The notes: generated by a model from the letters alone, not told the origin. A stretch of 64,000 nt of DNA from Rudaea cellulosilytica DSM 22992 (GCF_000378125.1 NZ_KB899241.1:124001-188000); one strand, 5' to 3'; positions 33,299-42,426 are shown, numbered from the stretch's first letter. Made by a program: numbers and translations.

Positions 33299-33787
33299 TC
33301 AGCCCGAAGTCTGACCACTAAGGATGCCAAGCCAGCGCGCGCCGCGCGCTGTTTCTGATTCCAGCCGCAGCCGCCTTCTCGGGCCGGCATGCGCCAGATG
33401 CACGATCAAGTCCGGCGCGGGCAGCGCGTCGCCGCCGCGCTCCGGCCACTCGGCAAGCAACAGGAATCGCGCCACGGCCAGATCCGACAAACCGAGGAAT
33501 TCCAGTTCCTCCGGCGCCGCGATCCGGTACAGGTCAAGGTGATGGATCGGCAGGCCGCGCACTTCATACGACTCGATCAGGCTGTAGGTTGGACTCTTGA
33601 TCCGCGTGCCCACACCGAGCGCACCGAGCAAGGCACGCGCAAACGTGGTCTTGCCCGCGCCGAGGTCGCCACGCAGATGGATCACGCCGCCATCTTCGAG
33701 TCGCCCGGCGAGACGTTGTGCGAGCGCGACCAGTCCGGCCTCGTCCAGCTCGACTTCGTCCAACTCTGTTTTGAATCGGCCGCTCAT
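33299..33787 (-). CDS. tsaE: tRNA threonylcarbamoyladenosine biosynthesis ATPase TsaE
   Basis: 162 residues. Walker A GDLGAGKTTFARALL, then SPTYSLIESYE and HHLDLYR, followed by the LLLAEWPERGG motif; all are typical of TsaE, the ATPase that works with TsaB/TsaC/TsaD to make t6A37 in tRNAs reading ANN codons. The ATG overlaps the stop of the upstream nnr gene (ATGA). Confidence 0.97.
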   Translation of the reverse strand: MSGRFKTELDEVELDEAGLVALAQRLAGRLEDGGVIHLRGDLGAGKTTFARALLGALGVGTRIKSPTYSLIESYEVRGLPIHHLDLYRIAAPEELEFLGLSDLAVARFLLLAEWPERGGDALPAPDLIVHLAHAGPRRRLRLESETARGARWLGILSGQTSG

Positions 33788-35265
33788 GCCGCGGCAAAAT
33801 TGTTGCGCAGGCGACGTAGTGGCCCGAGCAGATCGCTCGCGATCAGACCTGCTTCGCCGTCGCGCGCCGCAACGTCGCCTGCGCGCGCATGCAAGGCCAC
33901 GCCCGTCCAAGCTGCACCCCACGCATCGAACCCCTGGGCGAGCAGGCTCGCGATCACTCCGGTCAGCGCATCGCCCATGCCACCCGTCGCCATGCCCGGG
34001 TTGCCCCAAGGACAGACGGCGATATCGCCGCCTGGATTCGCGATCAGCGTCCCCGCGCCCTTGAGCACGACGACTGCGTGATGCCGGCGGGCCAGCTCGC
34101 GTGCGGCAGCGAAGCGATCGCGTGCGATCGCTTCAATGTCGACGCCAAGCAGACGCGCTGCCTCGCCGGGATGGGGCGTCAATACGGCCTGCGCCGGCAG
34201 TGCCACACCGTCGTTCGCGAGCAGGTTCAACCCGTCCGCATCGAGCACCAGTGGCTTGCCGGCCGCGATCGCCGCATGCCAGAGCGCATGTCCCCAGGCG
34301 CGCCGACCGAGGCCCGGGCCGAGGGCGACCACGCTGGCGCGCTCGAGCAGCGGTTGCAATTCCTGGATGCCGGACACCGCGTGCACCATCAGCTCGGGAC
34401 GTGCGGCATTGATCGCGGTGACATGTTCGGCCCGCGTCGCCACGCTGACGAGCCCTGCGCCCGTGCGCAATGCCGTTTCGCCTGCCAAGCGGATCGCTCC
34501 GCCCATGCCGTGATCGCCGCCCACGGCGAGCACGTGACCATAGCGCCCTTTGTGCCCGTCGCGCGCGCGCGGCGGCAGGACGGCGGCAATCATCGCGGTG
34601 TCGAGCAAACAGGTATCGCAAGACTCATTTGCGTGGATTTCTTTCGGCAGGCCAAGCGAATCAACGACCACATCGCCGGCGACGTCTGCGGCGACACCGG
34701 TGTGCAATCCGCGCTTGTCGGCGATGAACGTGACCGTCATCGTCGCCCGCACGACCGGCCCGGACGCAAATCCCGTGTCGGCGTCCAGCCCCGACGGCAC
34801 ATCGAGTGCCAGCACGGGCGCGGCGACCGCGTTCAACTTTTCGATCAGGTTGCGTGCGGCACCGTCGGCCGCGCGCGCAAGACCGATGCCGAACAGTGCG
34901 TCGACGTAGACATCGGCTTGCGGCCATTGCCCATCCGGCGGCAGAGCGGCGCCGCCGCGTGCACACCAATCCGCATGCGCCCGGGCAGCCTCGCTGCCTT
35001 CGCGTGGCGAACCAAGCGCGATCACGACCGCATCAAGACCTTCATCACGCGCGAGCCGGGCGACAACGTAGCCGTCGCCGCCGTTGTTGCCGACTCCGCA
35101 AAGGACGGCGATGCGGCGCGCACCGGGCCAGCGCAAGCGCAATTGGTCCCACGCGGCAGCGCCGGCCCGACGCATCAGCTCGTCGCCGGGAATTCGCAAC
35201 GCATCGATCGCCATGCGTTCCAGTGTGCGCACCTGCGCAATGGTATGGAGCGGGTGACCGTTCAT
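33784..35265 (-). CDS. nnr: Bifunctional NAD(P)H-hydrate epimerase / dehydratase
   Basis: 493 residues. The N-terminal YjeF_N epimerase domain has GVGNNGGDGYVVARL and VPSGLDADTG. The C-terminal ADP-dependent dehydratase domain has KGRYGHVLAVGGDHGMGGA, LTPHPGEAARLL and GGMGDALTG. It repairs hydrated NADH and NADPH. The ATG at 35265 (MNGHPLHTIAQ) is chosen over an upstream frame extension. It is divergent from queG with only about 20 nt between the starts, so the promoters must overlap the coding regions. Confidence 0.97.
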   Translation of the reverse strand: MNGHPLHTIAQVRTLERMAIDALRIPGDELMRRAGAAAWDQLRLRWPGARRIAVLCGVGNNGGDGYVVARLARDEGLDAVVIALGSPREGSEAARAHADWCARGGAALPPDGQWPQADVYVDALFGIGLARAADGAARNLIEKLNAVAAPVLALDVPSGLDADTGFASGPVVRATMTVTFIADKRGLHTGVAADVAGDVVVDSLGLPKEIHANESCDTCLLDTAMIAAVLPPRARDGHKGRYGHVLAVGGDHGMGGAIRLAGETALRTGAGLVSVATRAEHVTAINAARPELMVHAVSGIQELQPLLERASVVALGPGLGRRAWGHALWHAAIAAGKPLVLDADGLNLLANDGVALPAQAVLTPHPGEAARLLGVDIEAIARDRFAAARELARRHHAVVVLKGAGTLIANPGGDIAVCPWGNPGMATGGMGDALTGVIASLLAQGFDAWGAAWTGVALHARAGDVAARDGEAGLIASDLLGPLRRLRNNFAAA

Positions 35266-35287
35266 GCGAACAATTATACTTATGGTT

Positions 35288-36367
35288 ATGCCCTCGCCCA
35301 CCGACTACGTCGAACTCGCCGCGCGCATCAAGCGCTGGGGCGTGGAACTCGGCTTCCAGCAGGTCGGCGTCAGCGCAACCGATCTCGGCGCCGACGAAGC
35401 GCATCTGCTGAACTGGCTGGCCGCGGAGCGCCACGGCGAAATGGACTACATGCAGCGTCACGGCGTGAAGCGCAGCCGCCCTGCCGAACTCCACGACGGT
35501 ACGCTGCGCGTGATCTCGGTGCGCATGGACTACGACCCGCCGCAGGCGCGCGACGCTTGGGAAGTGCTCGACGACCCCTCGCTCGCCTATGTCTCGCGCT
35601 ATGCGCTCGGTCGCGATTACCACAAGCTGTTGCGTGCGCGCCTGCAGAAGCTCGCCGAGCGCATCGCCGCTGAAACCGGCCCGTTCGGCTACCGCGCGTT
35701 TGTCGATTCCGCACCGGTGATGGAAAAGGCACTCGCGCGCAACTCGGGCCTGGGCTGGATCGGCAAGCACACCAATCTGATCAACCACAGCGCGGGATCG
35801 TGGTTCTTTCTCGGCGAACTGTTCACCGACCTGCCGCTGCCGGTGGACGCCCCCGCAAGCGAGCACTGCGGCACCTGTACGCGCTGCATCGACGTCTGCC
35901 CGACCCAGGCCATCATCGCGCCGAACCAGCTCGATGCGCGTCGCTGCATTTCGTATCTGACGATCGAGCTGCGTGGTTCCATCCCGGTCGAATTCCGGCG
36001 CGCGATCGGCAACCGCATCTACGGCTGCGACGATTGCCAGCTCGTCTGCCCCTGGAACAAGTTCGCGCAGAAAAGCGCCGAACCCGATTTCATTGCGCGC
36101 CATGGCCTCGACAGCGCGACGCTGGTCGAGTTGTTTGCCTGGAGCGAGGAAGAGTTTCTGAAAAACACCGAAGGTTCGGCGATCCGTCGCATCGGCTACG
36201 AATGCTGGCTGCGCAATATCGCCGTGGCGCTCGGCAATGCACCGCACAGCGAGGAAGTCGTCGCCGCGCTATCCACGCGCAAGGAGCACCCCTCGGCATT
36301 GGTGCGCGAACACGTGCTGTGGGCGCTTACGCCGCCTGCTTCGGAATCGAATTCTTCGTGTGGCTGA
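35288..36367 (+). CDS. queG: Epoxyqueuosine reductase QueG
   Basis: Cobalamin and Fe-S enzyme that reduces epoxyqueuosine to queuosine in tRNA. 359 residues. Two [4Fe-4S] sites: [16 protein letters not shown] plus [11 protein letters not shown], and [13 protein letters not shown]. The N-terminal substrate domain has YARGRDYHK-like wording ([15 protein letters not shown]). The start is ambiguous between ATG at 35282 and 35288; neither has a clear ribosome site. The last 41 bp overlap the 3' end of panD on the other strand. Confidence 0.96.
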   Translation: MPSPTDYVELAARIKRWGVELGFQQVGVSATDLGADEAHLLNWLAAERHGEMDYMQRHGVKRSRPAELHDGTLRVISVRMDYDPPQARDAWEVLDDPSLAYVSRYALGRDYHKLLRARLQKLAERIAAETGPFGYRAFVDSAPVMEKALARNSGLGWIGKHTNLINHSAGSWFFLGELFTDLPLPVDAPASEHCGTCTRCIDVCPTQAIIAPNQLDARRCISYLTIELRGSIPVEFRRAIGNRIYGCDDCQLVCPWNKFAQKSAEPDFIARHGLDSATLVELFAWSEEEFLKNTEGSAIRRIGYECWLRNIAVALGNAPHSEEVVAALSTRKEHPSALVREHVLWALTPPASESNSSCG

Positions 36368-36707
36368 GAGCGTTCTTGCGGTCGACGTAGACCAAGGTCG
36401 GCTTGAAGTTGGCGACCTCAGCTTCGTTCAACACGCCGTAGGCGCAGATGATGATGATGTCGCCCGGTGCGGCGCGATGCGCGGCGGCGCCGTTGATCGA
36501 GATGATGCCCGAGCCTTCGTCCGCGCGGATCGCGTAGGTCGAAAAGCGCTCACCGTTGTTGACGTTGTAGATGTGGATCTGCTCGTACTCGCGGATGCCG
36601 GAAATATCGAGCAGGCGCCCGTCAATCGCACAGGAACCTTCATAGTGCAATTCGGCGTGAGTCACCGTCGCCCGATGAATCTTCGCCTTGAGCATATTGA
36701 GCTGCAT
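36327..36707 (-). CDS. panD: Aspartate 1-decarboxylase
   Basis: 126 residues. It makes beta-alanine for pantothenate. The self-cleavage site Gly24-Ser25 is visible in [10 protein letters not shown], giving the pyruvoyl cofactor; TNGERFxTYxI-type and [19 protein letters not shown] motifs are present. The ATG at 36707 is the family start. Although panC and panB lie just upstream on the same strand, a strong terminator separates them, so panD is probably its own transcript. Its 3' end overlaps queG by 41 bp. Confidence 0.97.
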   Translation of the reverse strand: MQLNMLKAKIHRATVTHAELHYEGSCAIDGRLLDISGIREYEQIHIYNVNNGERFSTYAIRADEGSGIISINGAAAHRAAPGDIIIICAYGVLNEAEVANFKPTLVYVDRKNALSHTKNSIPKQAA

Positions 36708-36808
36708 AACCGTCACCGTAGCAAAAAAACAACAAACTTCGTCAAATTCCGGGACTTCATCGCCGGCTTTAAGCTGCCGCACAGAGGTCGGCTTCAACGC
36801 CGACAGTC

Positions 36809-36836
36809 ATTGCCGCAGGCGAAGCCTGTCGGCAAT
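36809..36836. repeat. Hairpin upstream of panD
   Basis: ATTGCCG-CAGGC-GAA-GCCTG-T-CGGCAAT: a 12-bp stem with one bulged T, about 100 nt upstream of panD. It resembles REP-type intergenic palindromes. The 36708-37073 gap holds this hairpin, the panC terminator and the presumed panD promoter; no gene is seen. Confidence 0.55.
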
Positions 36837-36925
36837 AACGCTAATTGTCTCGCGCTATTTGGGTGCATAGCAACAATCTGCAAGGTACCCCAGCACTTTC
36901 AATGGGATAGGCAAATCACACAGGC

Positions 36926-36960
36926 GAAAAAAAACCCTCAACTGAATCCAGTGAGGGTTT
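36926..36960 (-). terminator. Terminator after panC
   Basis: On the minus strand AACCCTCA-CTGGATTCAG-TTGAGGGTT with an inner CTG/CAG pairing, followed by T8. A strong Rho-independent terminator ending the pcnB-folK-panB-panC transcript before panD. Confidence 0.88.
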
Positions 36961-37073
36961 GTAAGTCAGAGTGACGATTACCAAACATGCGCCCTGCGTG
37001 CACTGGGGCAACGAGCTCGCGTTGCGAAAATCCCAATGACGGTGGTGACTTTACCACACGAAAAACTTTTTTG

Positions 37074-37988
37074 CTACAGGTTTGTGAGCAAATTTGTCGG
37101 GGGAACGTGATTCGCTTCAAACAATCTCCGGATGGGGGCATTCGGGTCGATCGGCATATTGTCTATGAGCCGCGTCTTGCCGAGCCGGGCCGCGATCAAT
37201 GAGATCAATCCGTCACGCTGGCCGACGGCTGGCTCGAGCAGGGTTTGCGCCGAGCGCACGACGGCATAATCGGCAACGAAGCCCGCTTTTTCGAGAATCG
37301 ACGCCGCCAGCCGCTCGACCTCGGCGATCGGCCTGCCCACGTTCACCTCGCCCTGCATGCCGAGCAGCACGGAATGAATCAGGCTGGCGCGATCGCGTTC
37401 CTCGGCCGACAGGTACTGATTGCGCGAACTCATGGCCAGTCCGTTCGCCTCGCGCACGATGGGCGCGCCGACGATCTCGATCGGCAGGCGCAGATCGCGC
37501 ACGAGGCGCTCGATCACGAGCAGTTGCTGGTAGTCCTTGCGCCCGAACACGGCGACGTCGGGCTGGACGAGGTTGAACAGTTTCGTGACCACGGTGGCGA
37601 CGCCGGCGAAATGGCCGGGGCGGCGCTCACCTTCGAGCGGCGCGGATACGACGGGCACTTCGACGCGCACGGTCTGATCGACGCCGAACGGATACATCTC
37701 CTCGACCGTCGGTGCGAACACCAGGTCGCAGCCGTGCGCCGCAAGCCCCGCTTGATCCTGGGCCAGCGTGCGCGGATAGCGAGCAAAGTCCTCGTTCGGC
37801 CCGAACTGGGTCGGATTGACGAACACGCTGGCTATGACACGGTCGACTTGCCTGCGGCACAAATCGATCAGGGAAAAATGCCCTTCGTGCAGATTGCCCA
37901 TCGTCGGCACCAGGCCCACACGCGCGCCTTCGTGCCGCCATGCGGCGATGCGTGCGCGCAATTCCACTGCCGTGGCGACGGTATCCAT
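37074..37988 (-). CDS. panC: Pantothenate synthetase
   Basis: 304 residues. It joins pantoate and beta-alanine with ATP. Motifs: PTMGNLHEGHFSLI (HIGH-like), VFVNPTQFGPNEDFARYPR, FGRKDYQQLLVI and the KMSKS-like AMSSRNQYLS. It begins 5 nt after the panB stop. The C-terminus is slightly extended (NHVPPTNLLTNL) relative to E. coli. Confidence 0.97.
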   Translation of the reverse strand: MDTVATAVELRARIAAWRHEGARVGLVPTMGNLHEGHFSLIDLCRRQVDRVIASVFVNPTQFGPNEDFARYPRTLAQDQAGLAAHGCDLVFAPTVEEMYPFGVDQTVRVEVPVVSAPLEGERRPGHFAGVATVVTKLFNLVQPDVAVFGRKDYQQLLVIERLVRDLRLPIEIVGAPIVREANGLAMSSRNQYLSAEERDRASLIHSVLLGMQGEVNVGRPIAEVERLAASILEKAGFVADYAVVRSAQTLLEPAVGQRDGLISLIAARLGKTRLIDNMPIDPNAPIRRLFEANHVPPTNLLTNL

Positions 37989-37993
37989 CGTGC

Positions 37994-38815
37994 TCAGAAC
38001 GAATGTTCGGGCGCCGGGAACGCACGGCTGCGCACGGCCTTCGCATAGGCTTTGATCGCGTCGAGAACCGAGCCCGAGCCGGCGAGAAAATCCTTGGAGA
38101 ACTTCGGCCGCTTGCCAGGTGTGATACCGAGCATGTCGTAGATCACGAGCACCTGGCCGTCACAGTCGACGCCGGCGCCGATGCCGATCGTCGGGATGCG
38201 CAGTTCGGCGGTGATCGTCTTCGCCAGCGCCGCCGGCACGCACTCGAGCACGAGCAGCGAGGCGCCGGCTTGCTCGACCGCATGCGCATCGGCGATCAGG
38301 CGCTCGGCCGCCGACTTGGTCTTGCCCTGCACGCGATAGCCGCCGAACTTGTGCACCGATTGCGGCGTCAGGCCGAGATGCGCACAGACGGGTATCTGGC
38401 GACGGTCGAGCGCATCGATCACCTCGAGCACGTAATCGGCGCCCTCGAGCTTGACCATCGCCGCGCCCCCCTCGGCGACAAGGCGCGCGGACGAGCGCAG
38501 CGCGGTGTCGACGTCGCGATAGGTCATGAACGGCAGGTCCGCGATCAGCAGCGGCGTGGCCAGGCCGCGCTTCACCGCCGCGGTGTGGTAGACCATGTCG
38601 TCGAGGGTCACCGGCAGGGTGCTCTCGCGCCCCTGCACGACGTTGCCGAGGGAATCGCCGACGAGCACCGTATCGACGCCCGCCGCTTCACACTGCGCGG
38701 CGAAGCCGGCATCGTAGGCGGTCAGCATGACGATCTTCTCGCCGGCGGCCTTCATCTCGAACAACCGCGGCGCGGTGACGGGCGGCTTGGCAGCGGATTG
38801 GGGTTGGGCGGACAT
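37994..38815 (-). CDS. panB: 3-methyl-2-oxobutanoate hydroxymethyltransferase
   Basis: 273 residues. First committed step of pantothenate synthesis, giving ketopantoate. Conserved segments: KIVMLTAYDAGFA, VDTVLVGDSLGNVVQG, ADLPFMTY, VKLEGADYVLEVIDAL, VCAHLGLTPQSVH and the metal/substrate-binding Glu in LLVLECVP. Between folK and panC in the standard order. Confidence 0.97.
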   Translation of the reverse strand: MSAQPQSAAKPPVTAPRLFEMKAAGEKIVMLTAYDAGFAAQCEAAGVDTVLVGDSLGNVVQGRESTLPVTLDDMVYHTAAVKRGLATPLLIADLPFMTYRDVDTALRSSARLVAEGGAAMVKLEGADYVLEVIDALDRRQIPVCAHLGLTPQSVHKFGGYRVQGKTKSAAERLIADAHAVEQAGASLLVLECVPAALAKTITAELRIPTIGIGAGVDCDGQVLVIYDMLGITPGKRPKFSKDFLAGSGSVLDAIKAYAKAVRSRAFPAPEHSF

Positions 38816-38894
38816 GGGGCGCTCGGCGGACGCGGGCCGCGTAGTGTATCGAATCGCCTAGATGCGTGGTGCGGCGCCGCAATTCAAGGGAGCC

Positions 38895-39389
38895 TCAAGT
38901 CGCGCTGTCCACCGGAGCGACGCCATGAGTCGCACCGGCTCGCGCCAACAGCTCACCTACCCGCCCTTGTCCTGGCACGGCGAGATCCGGCGCGATTTCG
39001 GCCAGCGGAACGAGCACGAAGGCGCGCTCGTGCAGGCGCGGATGCGGCACCTGCAGGTCGGCGCCCTTGATGCATCCGCTACCGTAGAGCAGCAGGTCGA
39101 GGTCGAGTACGCGCGGGCCGTTGCGCTCGCCGTCGCGGCGGCGACCAGCGCGCTGCTCGATCGCGAGCAACTCGCGCATCAGCGTCTGTGCGTCGAGCCC
39201 GGTTTCCAGCTGCGCCACCGCGTTGATGAAGTCCGGCTGCTCGACGCCTCCCCAGGGCGCGGTGCGATAGAGACGCGAGCGCGCGACGAGCCGCGTTTGC
39301 GGTAACGCATCCAGTTCGAGCAGCGCACGCTCGACCTGTCTGTCCGGGACGTCGAGATTGCTGCCGAGGCCGATGTAGGCGGTAACCAC
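38895..39389 (-). CDS. folK: HPPK, 6-hydroxymethyl-7,8-dihydropterin pyrophosphokinase
   Basis: 164 residues. Folate synthesis enzyme transferring pyrophosphate to hydroxymethyldihydropterin. TAYIGLGSNLDVP at the start, SRLYRTAPWGGVEQPDFINAV, RNGPRVLDLDLLLYG (metal-binding Asp pair) and PHPRLHERAFVLVPL are diagnostic. The GTG at 39389 is chosen because the homologous region begins there, 10 nt after the pcnB stop. The upstream frame overlaps pcnB coding sequence and is not conserved. Confidence 0.95.
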   Translation of the reverse strand: MVTAYIGLGSNLDVPDRQVERALLELDALPQTRLVARSRLYRTAPWGGVEQPDFINAVAQLETGLDAQTLMRELLAIEQRAGRRRDGERNGPRVLDLDLLLYGSGCIKGADLQVPHPRLHERAFVLVPLAEIAPDLAVPGQGRVGELLARAGATHGVAPVDSAT

Positions 39390-39399
39390 GGTGCTTCGA

Positions 39400-40788
39400 C
39401 TACTCGGACGGCGCCTGCACGGCGTCACCGGGCGGCCGCTTGCGGCGACGGCGTGGACGTTTTTTCGGAGCAGCCGCGACGGCGTCGCTTGCGTCTTCGG
39501 TGGCGACGGCCGGTGCTGCCGGCATCGAGTTCATCTGCGCGGCCAAATCGTCGTGCTCCAGCGTCTGCGCCTGCGTCCACCACTCCGCCAGTGCGGCAGT
39601 CTCGGCGCTTTCGCCAGTGCGCAGGAGAAGAAAATCGTAGGCTGCGCGGAAACGCGGGTGCGCGAGCAGGCGGAACACGCGTTTCTTCTGCCTATTCTCG
39701 AAGCGCGGCTGCAGCGACCAGATTTCCTCGATCGCGAGCGCGAACCGACGCGGTATGGCGACGTGTTTCGACTGCTCGTTCATCACGAGGTTGCCGATGC
39801 GAATCCATGCCAGATTCATGTCCGTGCCGCGCGCAAGTTCCTTTTCGACCTGCGCCCGTACCGGCCCCCAGAGCAGGATCGCGAACAGAAACGCCGGCGT
39901 CACCGGCTTGCCCTCGGCGACACGCGCGTCGGTGTTGGCCATGCCCTGCTCGATCATCGCGCGGAACGTCGCGCCGCTACGGATCGCCAGTGCGCGCGCG
40001 GTCAAAGGATAGACGTCGGCGAGCAGACCGGAGGCATCGAGTGCGCGGAAGCTCTTCAGCCCGCTGCCGGCCATGAACATCTTCAGCGACTCGTCGAACA
40101 GTCGCGCTGGCGGTGCCTGCAGCAACAACTCGCCGAGCTCGTCGAACGGCGCACGCGCATCGGCCGCGATCGTGAACTCGAGTTTGGCCGCGAGGCGTAC
40201 CGCGCGCAGCATGCGCACCGGATCCTCGCGATAGCGCAACACGGGATCGCCGATCAGGCGCAGCTCGCGCCGCATCAGATCCTCGTAGCCGCCGACGTAG
40301 TCGCGCACGGAGAAATCGGCGATGTCGTAATACAGCGCGTTGACGGTGAAGTCGCGGCGCACTGCGTCTTCCTCGATCGTGCCGTAGACGTTGTCACGCA
40401 CGATGCGGCCGTCGACGACGTGGCGATCGCCGGTGCCGTCATCGCTGGAACCGCGGAACGTGGCGACCTCGACGATCTCGTTGCCGAACACGACGTGGGC
40501 GAGGCGGAAACGACGTCCGATCAGACGACAGTTGCGGAACAGGCGCTTGACGTCCTCGGGCGTGGCGTTGGTCGCCACGTCGAAATCCTTCGGCCGCCCG
40601 CCGAGCAGCAGGTCGCGCACCGCACCACCGACGAGGAAGGCGGAAAAACCGGCTTCGTTGAGGCGATAGAGCACGCGCAGTGCGCCCGAAGAAATGTTCT
40701 TGCGCGAGATCGTGTGCTGTTCGCGCGGAATGACGCGCAGATTCACCGCTACGGCGGCGCTGGGGCTGGATGGGACAGTCTCGGTCAT
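39400..40788 (-). CDS. pcnB: Poly(A) polymerase I
   Basis: 462 residues. Nucleotidyltransferase that adds poly(A) tails to RNA and promotes decay. LVGGAVRDLLLGGRPKDFDVATNATPEDVKRLF carries the GG-x-VRD and DxD active site; the RRDFTVNALYYD and RYREDPVRMLRAVR segments follow. The C-terminus is very basic (KKRPRRRRKRPPG), as in other PAP I enzymes, and distinguishes it from CCA-adding enzymes. First gene of pcnB-folK-panB-panC. ATG at 40788. Confidence 0.95.
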   Translation of the reverse strand: MTETVPSSPSAAVAVNLRVIPREQHTISRKNISSGALRVLYRLNEAGFSAFLVGGAVRDLLLGGRPKDFDVATNATPEDVKRLFRNCRLIGRRFRLAHVVFGNEIVEVATFRGSSDDGTGDRHVVDGRIVRDNVYGTIEEDAVRRDFTVNALYYDIADFSVRDYVGGYEDLMRRELRLIGDPVLRYREDPVRMLRAVRLAAKLEFTIAADARAPFDELGELLLQAPPARLFDESLKMFMAGSGLKSFRALDASGLLADVYPLTARALAIRSGATFRAMIEQGMANTDARVAEGKPVTPAFLFAILLWGPVRAQVEKELARGTDMNLAWIRIGNLVMNEQSKHVAIPRRFALAIEEIWSLQPRFENRQKKRVFRLLAHPRFRAAYDFLLLRTGESAETAALAEWWTQAQTLEHDDLAAQMNSMPAAPAVATEDASDAVAAAPKKRPRRRRKRPPGDAVQAPSE

Positions 40789-40861
40789 TCTTGTTGTTTT
40801 CGGTTCTTCTTGCAGACAGCTGCGGACGCGTGGGCACCTGTTTCGCGGCCGGTGAAAACGA

Positions 40862-40867
40862 TATACT
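40862..40867 (+). promoter_or_regulatory. Probable -10 of tRNA-Glu
   Basis: TATACT, 27 nt before the mature tRNA start; the -35 region (around TGTTTC) is weak. Confidence 0.4.
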
Positions 40868-40894
40868 AACGCGCTTGCGGCACAGACCCAATCC

Positions 40895-40970
40895 GCTCCC
40901 ATCGTCTAGAGGCCTAGGACGGGGCCCTCTCAAGGCCTAAACAGGGGTTCGAATCCCCTTGGGAGCGCCA
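40895..40970 (+). tRNA. tRNA-Glu (anticodon CTC)
   Basis: 76 nt with CCA encoded. The acceptor stem GCTCCCA pairs with TGGGAGC and the discriminator is G. The anticodon stem GGGCC/GGCCT with loop CTCTCAA gives anticodon CTC (codon GAG). T-arm GGGGTTCGAATCCCC. No Rho-independent terminator follows; a copy of the 120-bp dispersed repeat starts 11 nt downstream. Confidence 0.96.
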
Positions 40971-40981
40971 AAAAAACACTT

Positions 40982-41103
40982 TGGAGCTACTGCGCTCGGT
41001 AATTTGCGCGCGTACGGTGCTCGGATTGCTCATGTACCGTGAGTACACTCCGCATCCTGCGCTCCGTGCGCGCGCAAATTCCCTTCACTCGTTACGCTCG
41101 AAA
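40982..41103 (+). repeat. 120-bp dispersed repeat, copy 2 (tRNA-Glu to fdxA)
   Basis: Same orientation relative to the flanking genes as the copy upstream of rplU. Shared blocks: GAGCTACTGCGCTCGG, GCGTACGGTGCTCGGA, CTCATGTAC, GTACACT, TCCTGCGCTCCG. The central dyad is GTAC-CGTGA-GTAC. Confidence 0.75.
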
Positions 41104-41195
41104 GCGATTTTTGCCACGGTTGAGCGCCTTCGCTCGCGACGCTTCTAGCCGAAAAGCCGTTCTATCCAGCACAAAAAAGCACCTCTTATTCGATC

Positions 41196-41519
41196 ATGCC
41201 TTTCGTCGTCACCGAAAACTGCATCAAGTGCAAGTACACCGACTGCGTGGAAGTCTGCCCGGTGGATTGTTTCCACGAAGGGCCGAACTTTCTCGTGATC
41301 GATCCGGAAGAGTGCATCGACTGCACGCTGTGTGAGCCGGAATGCCCGGCGAACGCGATCTATCCGGAAGACGACGTGCCGGCTGGCCAGGAGCAGTTCG
41401 TCCAGCTCAATGCGGAGCTTTCAAAGTCGTGGCCCGTGCTGACCGTACGCAAGGATGCTCCGTCCGATGCGAAGGAATGGGATGGCAAGCCGGACAAGCT
41501 GCCGCTGTTGGAGCGTTGA
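41196..41519 (+). CDS. fdxA: 7Fe ferredoxin FdxA
   Basis: 107 residues. N-terminal [17 protein letters not shown] supplies the [3Fe-4S] and part of the [4Fe-4S] ligands; [12 protein letters not shown] completes them. This is the Azotobacter FdI-type ferredoxin common in proteobacteria, probably an electron carrier. No strong ribosome-binding site is visible. It is monocistronic, with a bidirectional terminator downstream. Confidence 0.97.
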   Translation: MPFVVTENCIKCKYTDCVEVCPVDCFHEGPNFLVIDPEECIDCTLCEPECPANAIYPEDDVPAGQEQFVQLNAELSKSWPVLTVRKDAPSDAKEWDGKPDKLPLLER

Positions 41520-41548
41520 AACTCGATCCGAAATTGTCTTCCGCAAAA

Positions 41549-41586
41549 TGAAAAAGGGCGCGACTTATTCGCGCCCTTCTTTTTTT
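41549..41586. terminator. Bidirectional terminator between fdxA and bamC
   Basis: AAGGGCGCG - ACTTATT - CGCGCCCTT stem flanked by A-run and T-run; it serves the convergent fdxA (+) and bamC (-). Confidence 0.85.
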
Positions 41587-41604
41587 GCCTCAATGCTTCG
41601 ACAC

Positions 41605-42243
41605 TCAGGACAAGCGTTCGCGCAAGGCCGCGATCACGCGCTGCGCGGCGGCTTCGCCCGACTTGTCGCCCGGCGCCGGCACGACGCTGACGCGCGAGCC
41701 CCCCGCATCCTCGCTGACGTTGACGCGCAACGCCGCCTTCACACTTTGCGTCTGCGCCTTGTCGCTGCCGCCGCCGAACGGGTGCAGGATGCGCGAATAC
41801 CAGTGATGCTCCTTCGGTGCGGCAGGCTGGTTGGTGACTGCGCCGTCGAAATCGTAGGCGTAGCTATGCGCCGCATCGTCCTTGCTCGCCACCTTGCCGA
41901 GCTGGACGCGCTCGAGCGCGAGACCAACACGCTGGTAGGCGTTGTCGACCGAATCGGCGATATGCAGATCCACCGGCCCAGAGACCACGGCCGTCGTCGG
42001 TGGTGCGCTGCTGACGCCCGCGGCTGAGGACGCGCCCGCCGCAGGTGCCGTGGTGCCCGGAACGACGAGTTCGCGCGTCGTCGGCGGCGCATCGAGATCG
42101 GGCGGGACTTCGAGCGGACGGGTTTCCTGCACGCCCTTGTAGTACTCGGCGCGATCGCGGTGGAACCAGCCGCAGCCGCCGAGCAGGGCGGTGGCAACGA
42201 TGAGCGTCGGAACGGACCAACGGACAAGAAAATGGCGCTTCAC
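41605..42243 (-). CDS. bamC: Outer membrane assembly lipoprotein BamC
   Basis: 212 residues. A short lipoprotein signal ends in ALLGGC (lipidated Cys24). The next part, with YYKGVQETRPLEVPPDLDAPP, is the conserved BamC N-terminal segment that binds BamD. Only one C-terminal helix-grip domain can be recognised, so it is shorter than E. coli BamC (about 340), as in other xanthomonads. GTG start at 42243 with AGGA 8 nt upstream. Downstream of dapA in the usual dapA-bamC arrangement. Confidence 0.9.
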   Translation of the reverse strand: MKRHFLVRWSVPTLIVATALLGGCGWFHRDRAEYYKGVQETRPLEVPPDLDAPPTTRELVVPGTTAPAAGASSAAGVSSAPPTTAVVSGPVDLHIADSVDNAYQRVGLALERVQLGKVASKDDAAHSYAYDFDGAVTNQPAAPKEHHWYSRILHPFGGGSDKAQTQSVKAALRVNVSEDAGGSRVSVVPAPGDKSGEAAAQRVIAALRERLS

Positions 42244-42279
42244 GGTTGCAATCCTGAAATGGGGGGATAGTTTAGTTGC

Positions 42280-42305
42280 AAATCGGGCATCCTGCCGCCC
42301 GATTT
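42280..42305 (-). terminator. Hairpin between dapA and bamC
   Basis: AAATCGGGC / GCCCGATTT stem with an 8-nt loop, 36 nt before the bamC start. A second dyad (ACAAATG ... CATTTGT with inner GCGGC/GCCGC) lies at about 42322-42353. There is little T-run, so partial termination or mRNA processing between dapA and bamC is possible. Confidence 0.45.
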
Positions 42306-42426
42306 TGATTGGATCGGGCAAACAAATGGCCGCGGCAAAGCCGCCACATTTGTCGCATCAAGCGCAAAGCACCTGATGCGCTGGTACATCCTGTACCGGA
42401 CGAGCCGTTCTTCAAACCGCTCAATT

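Noticed and set aside
33889-35673. 594-codon plus-strand frame over nnr and the start of queG
   Set aside because: No recognisable motif; it crosses the intact nnr and queG genes.
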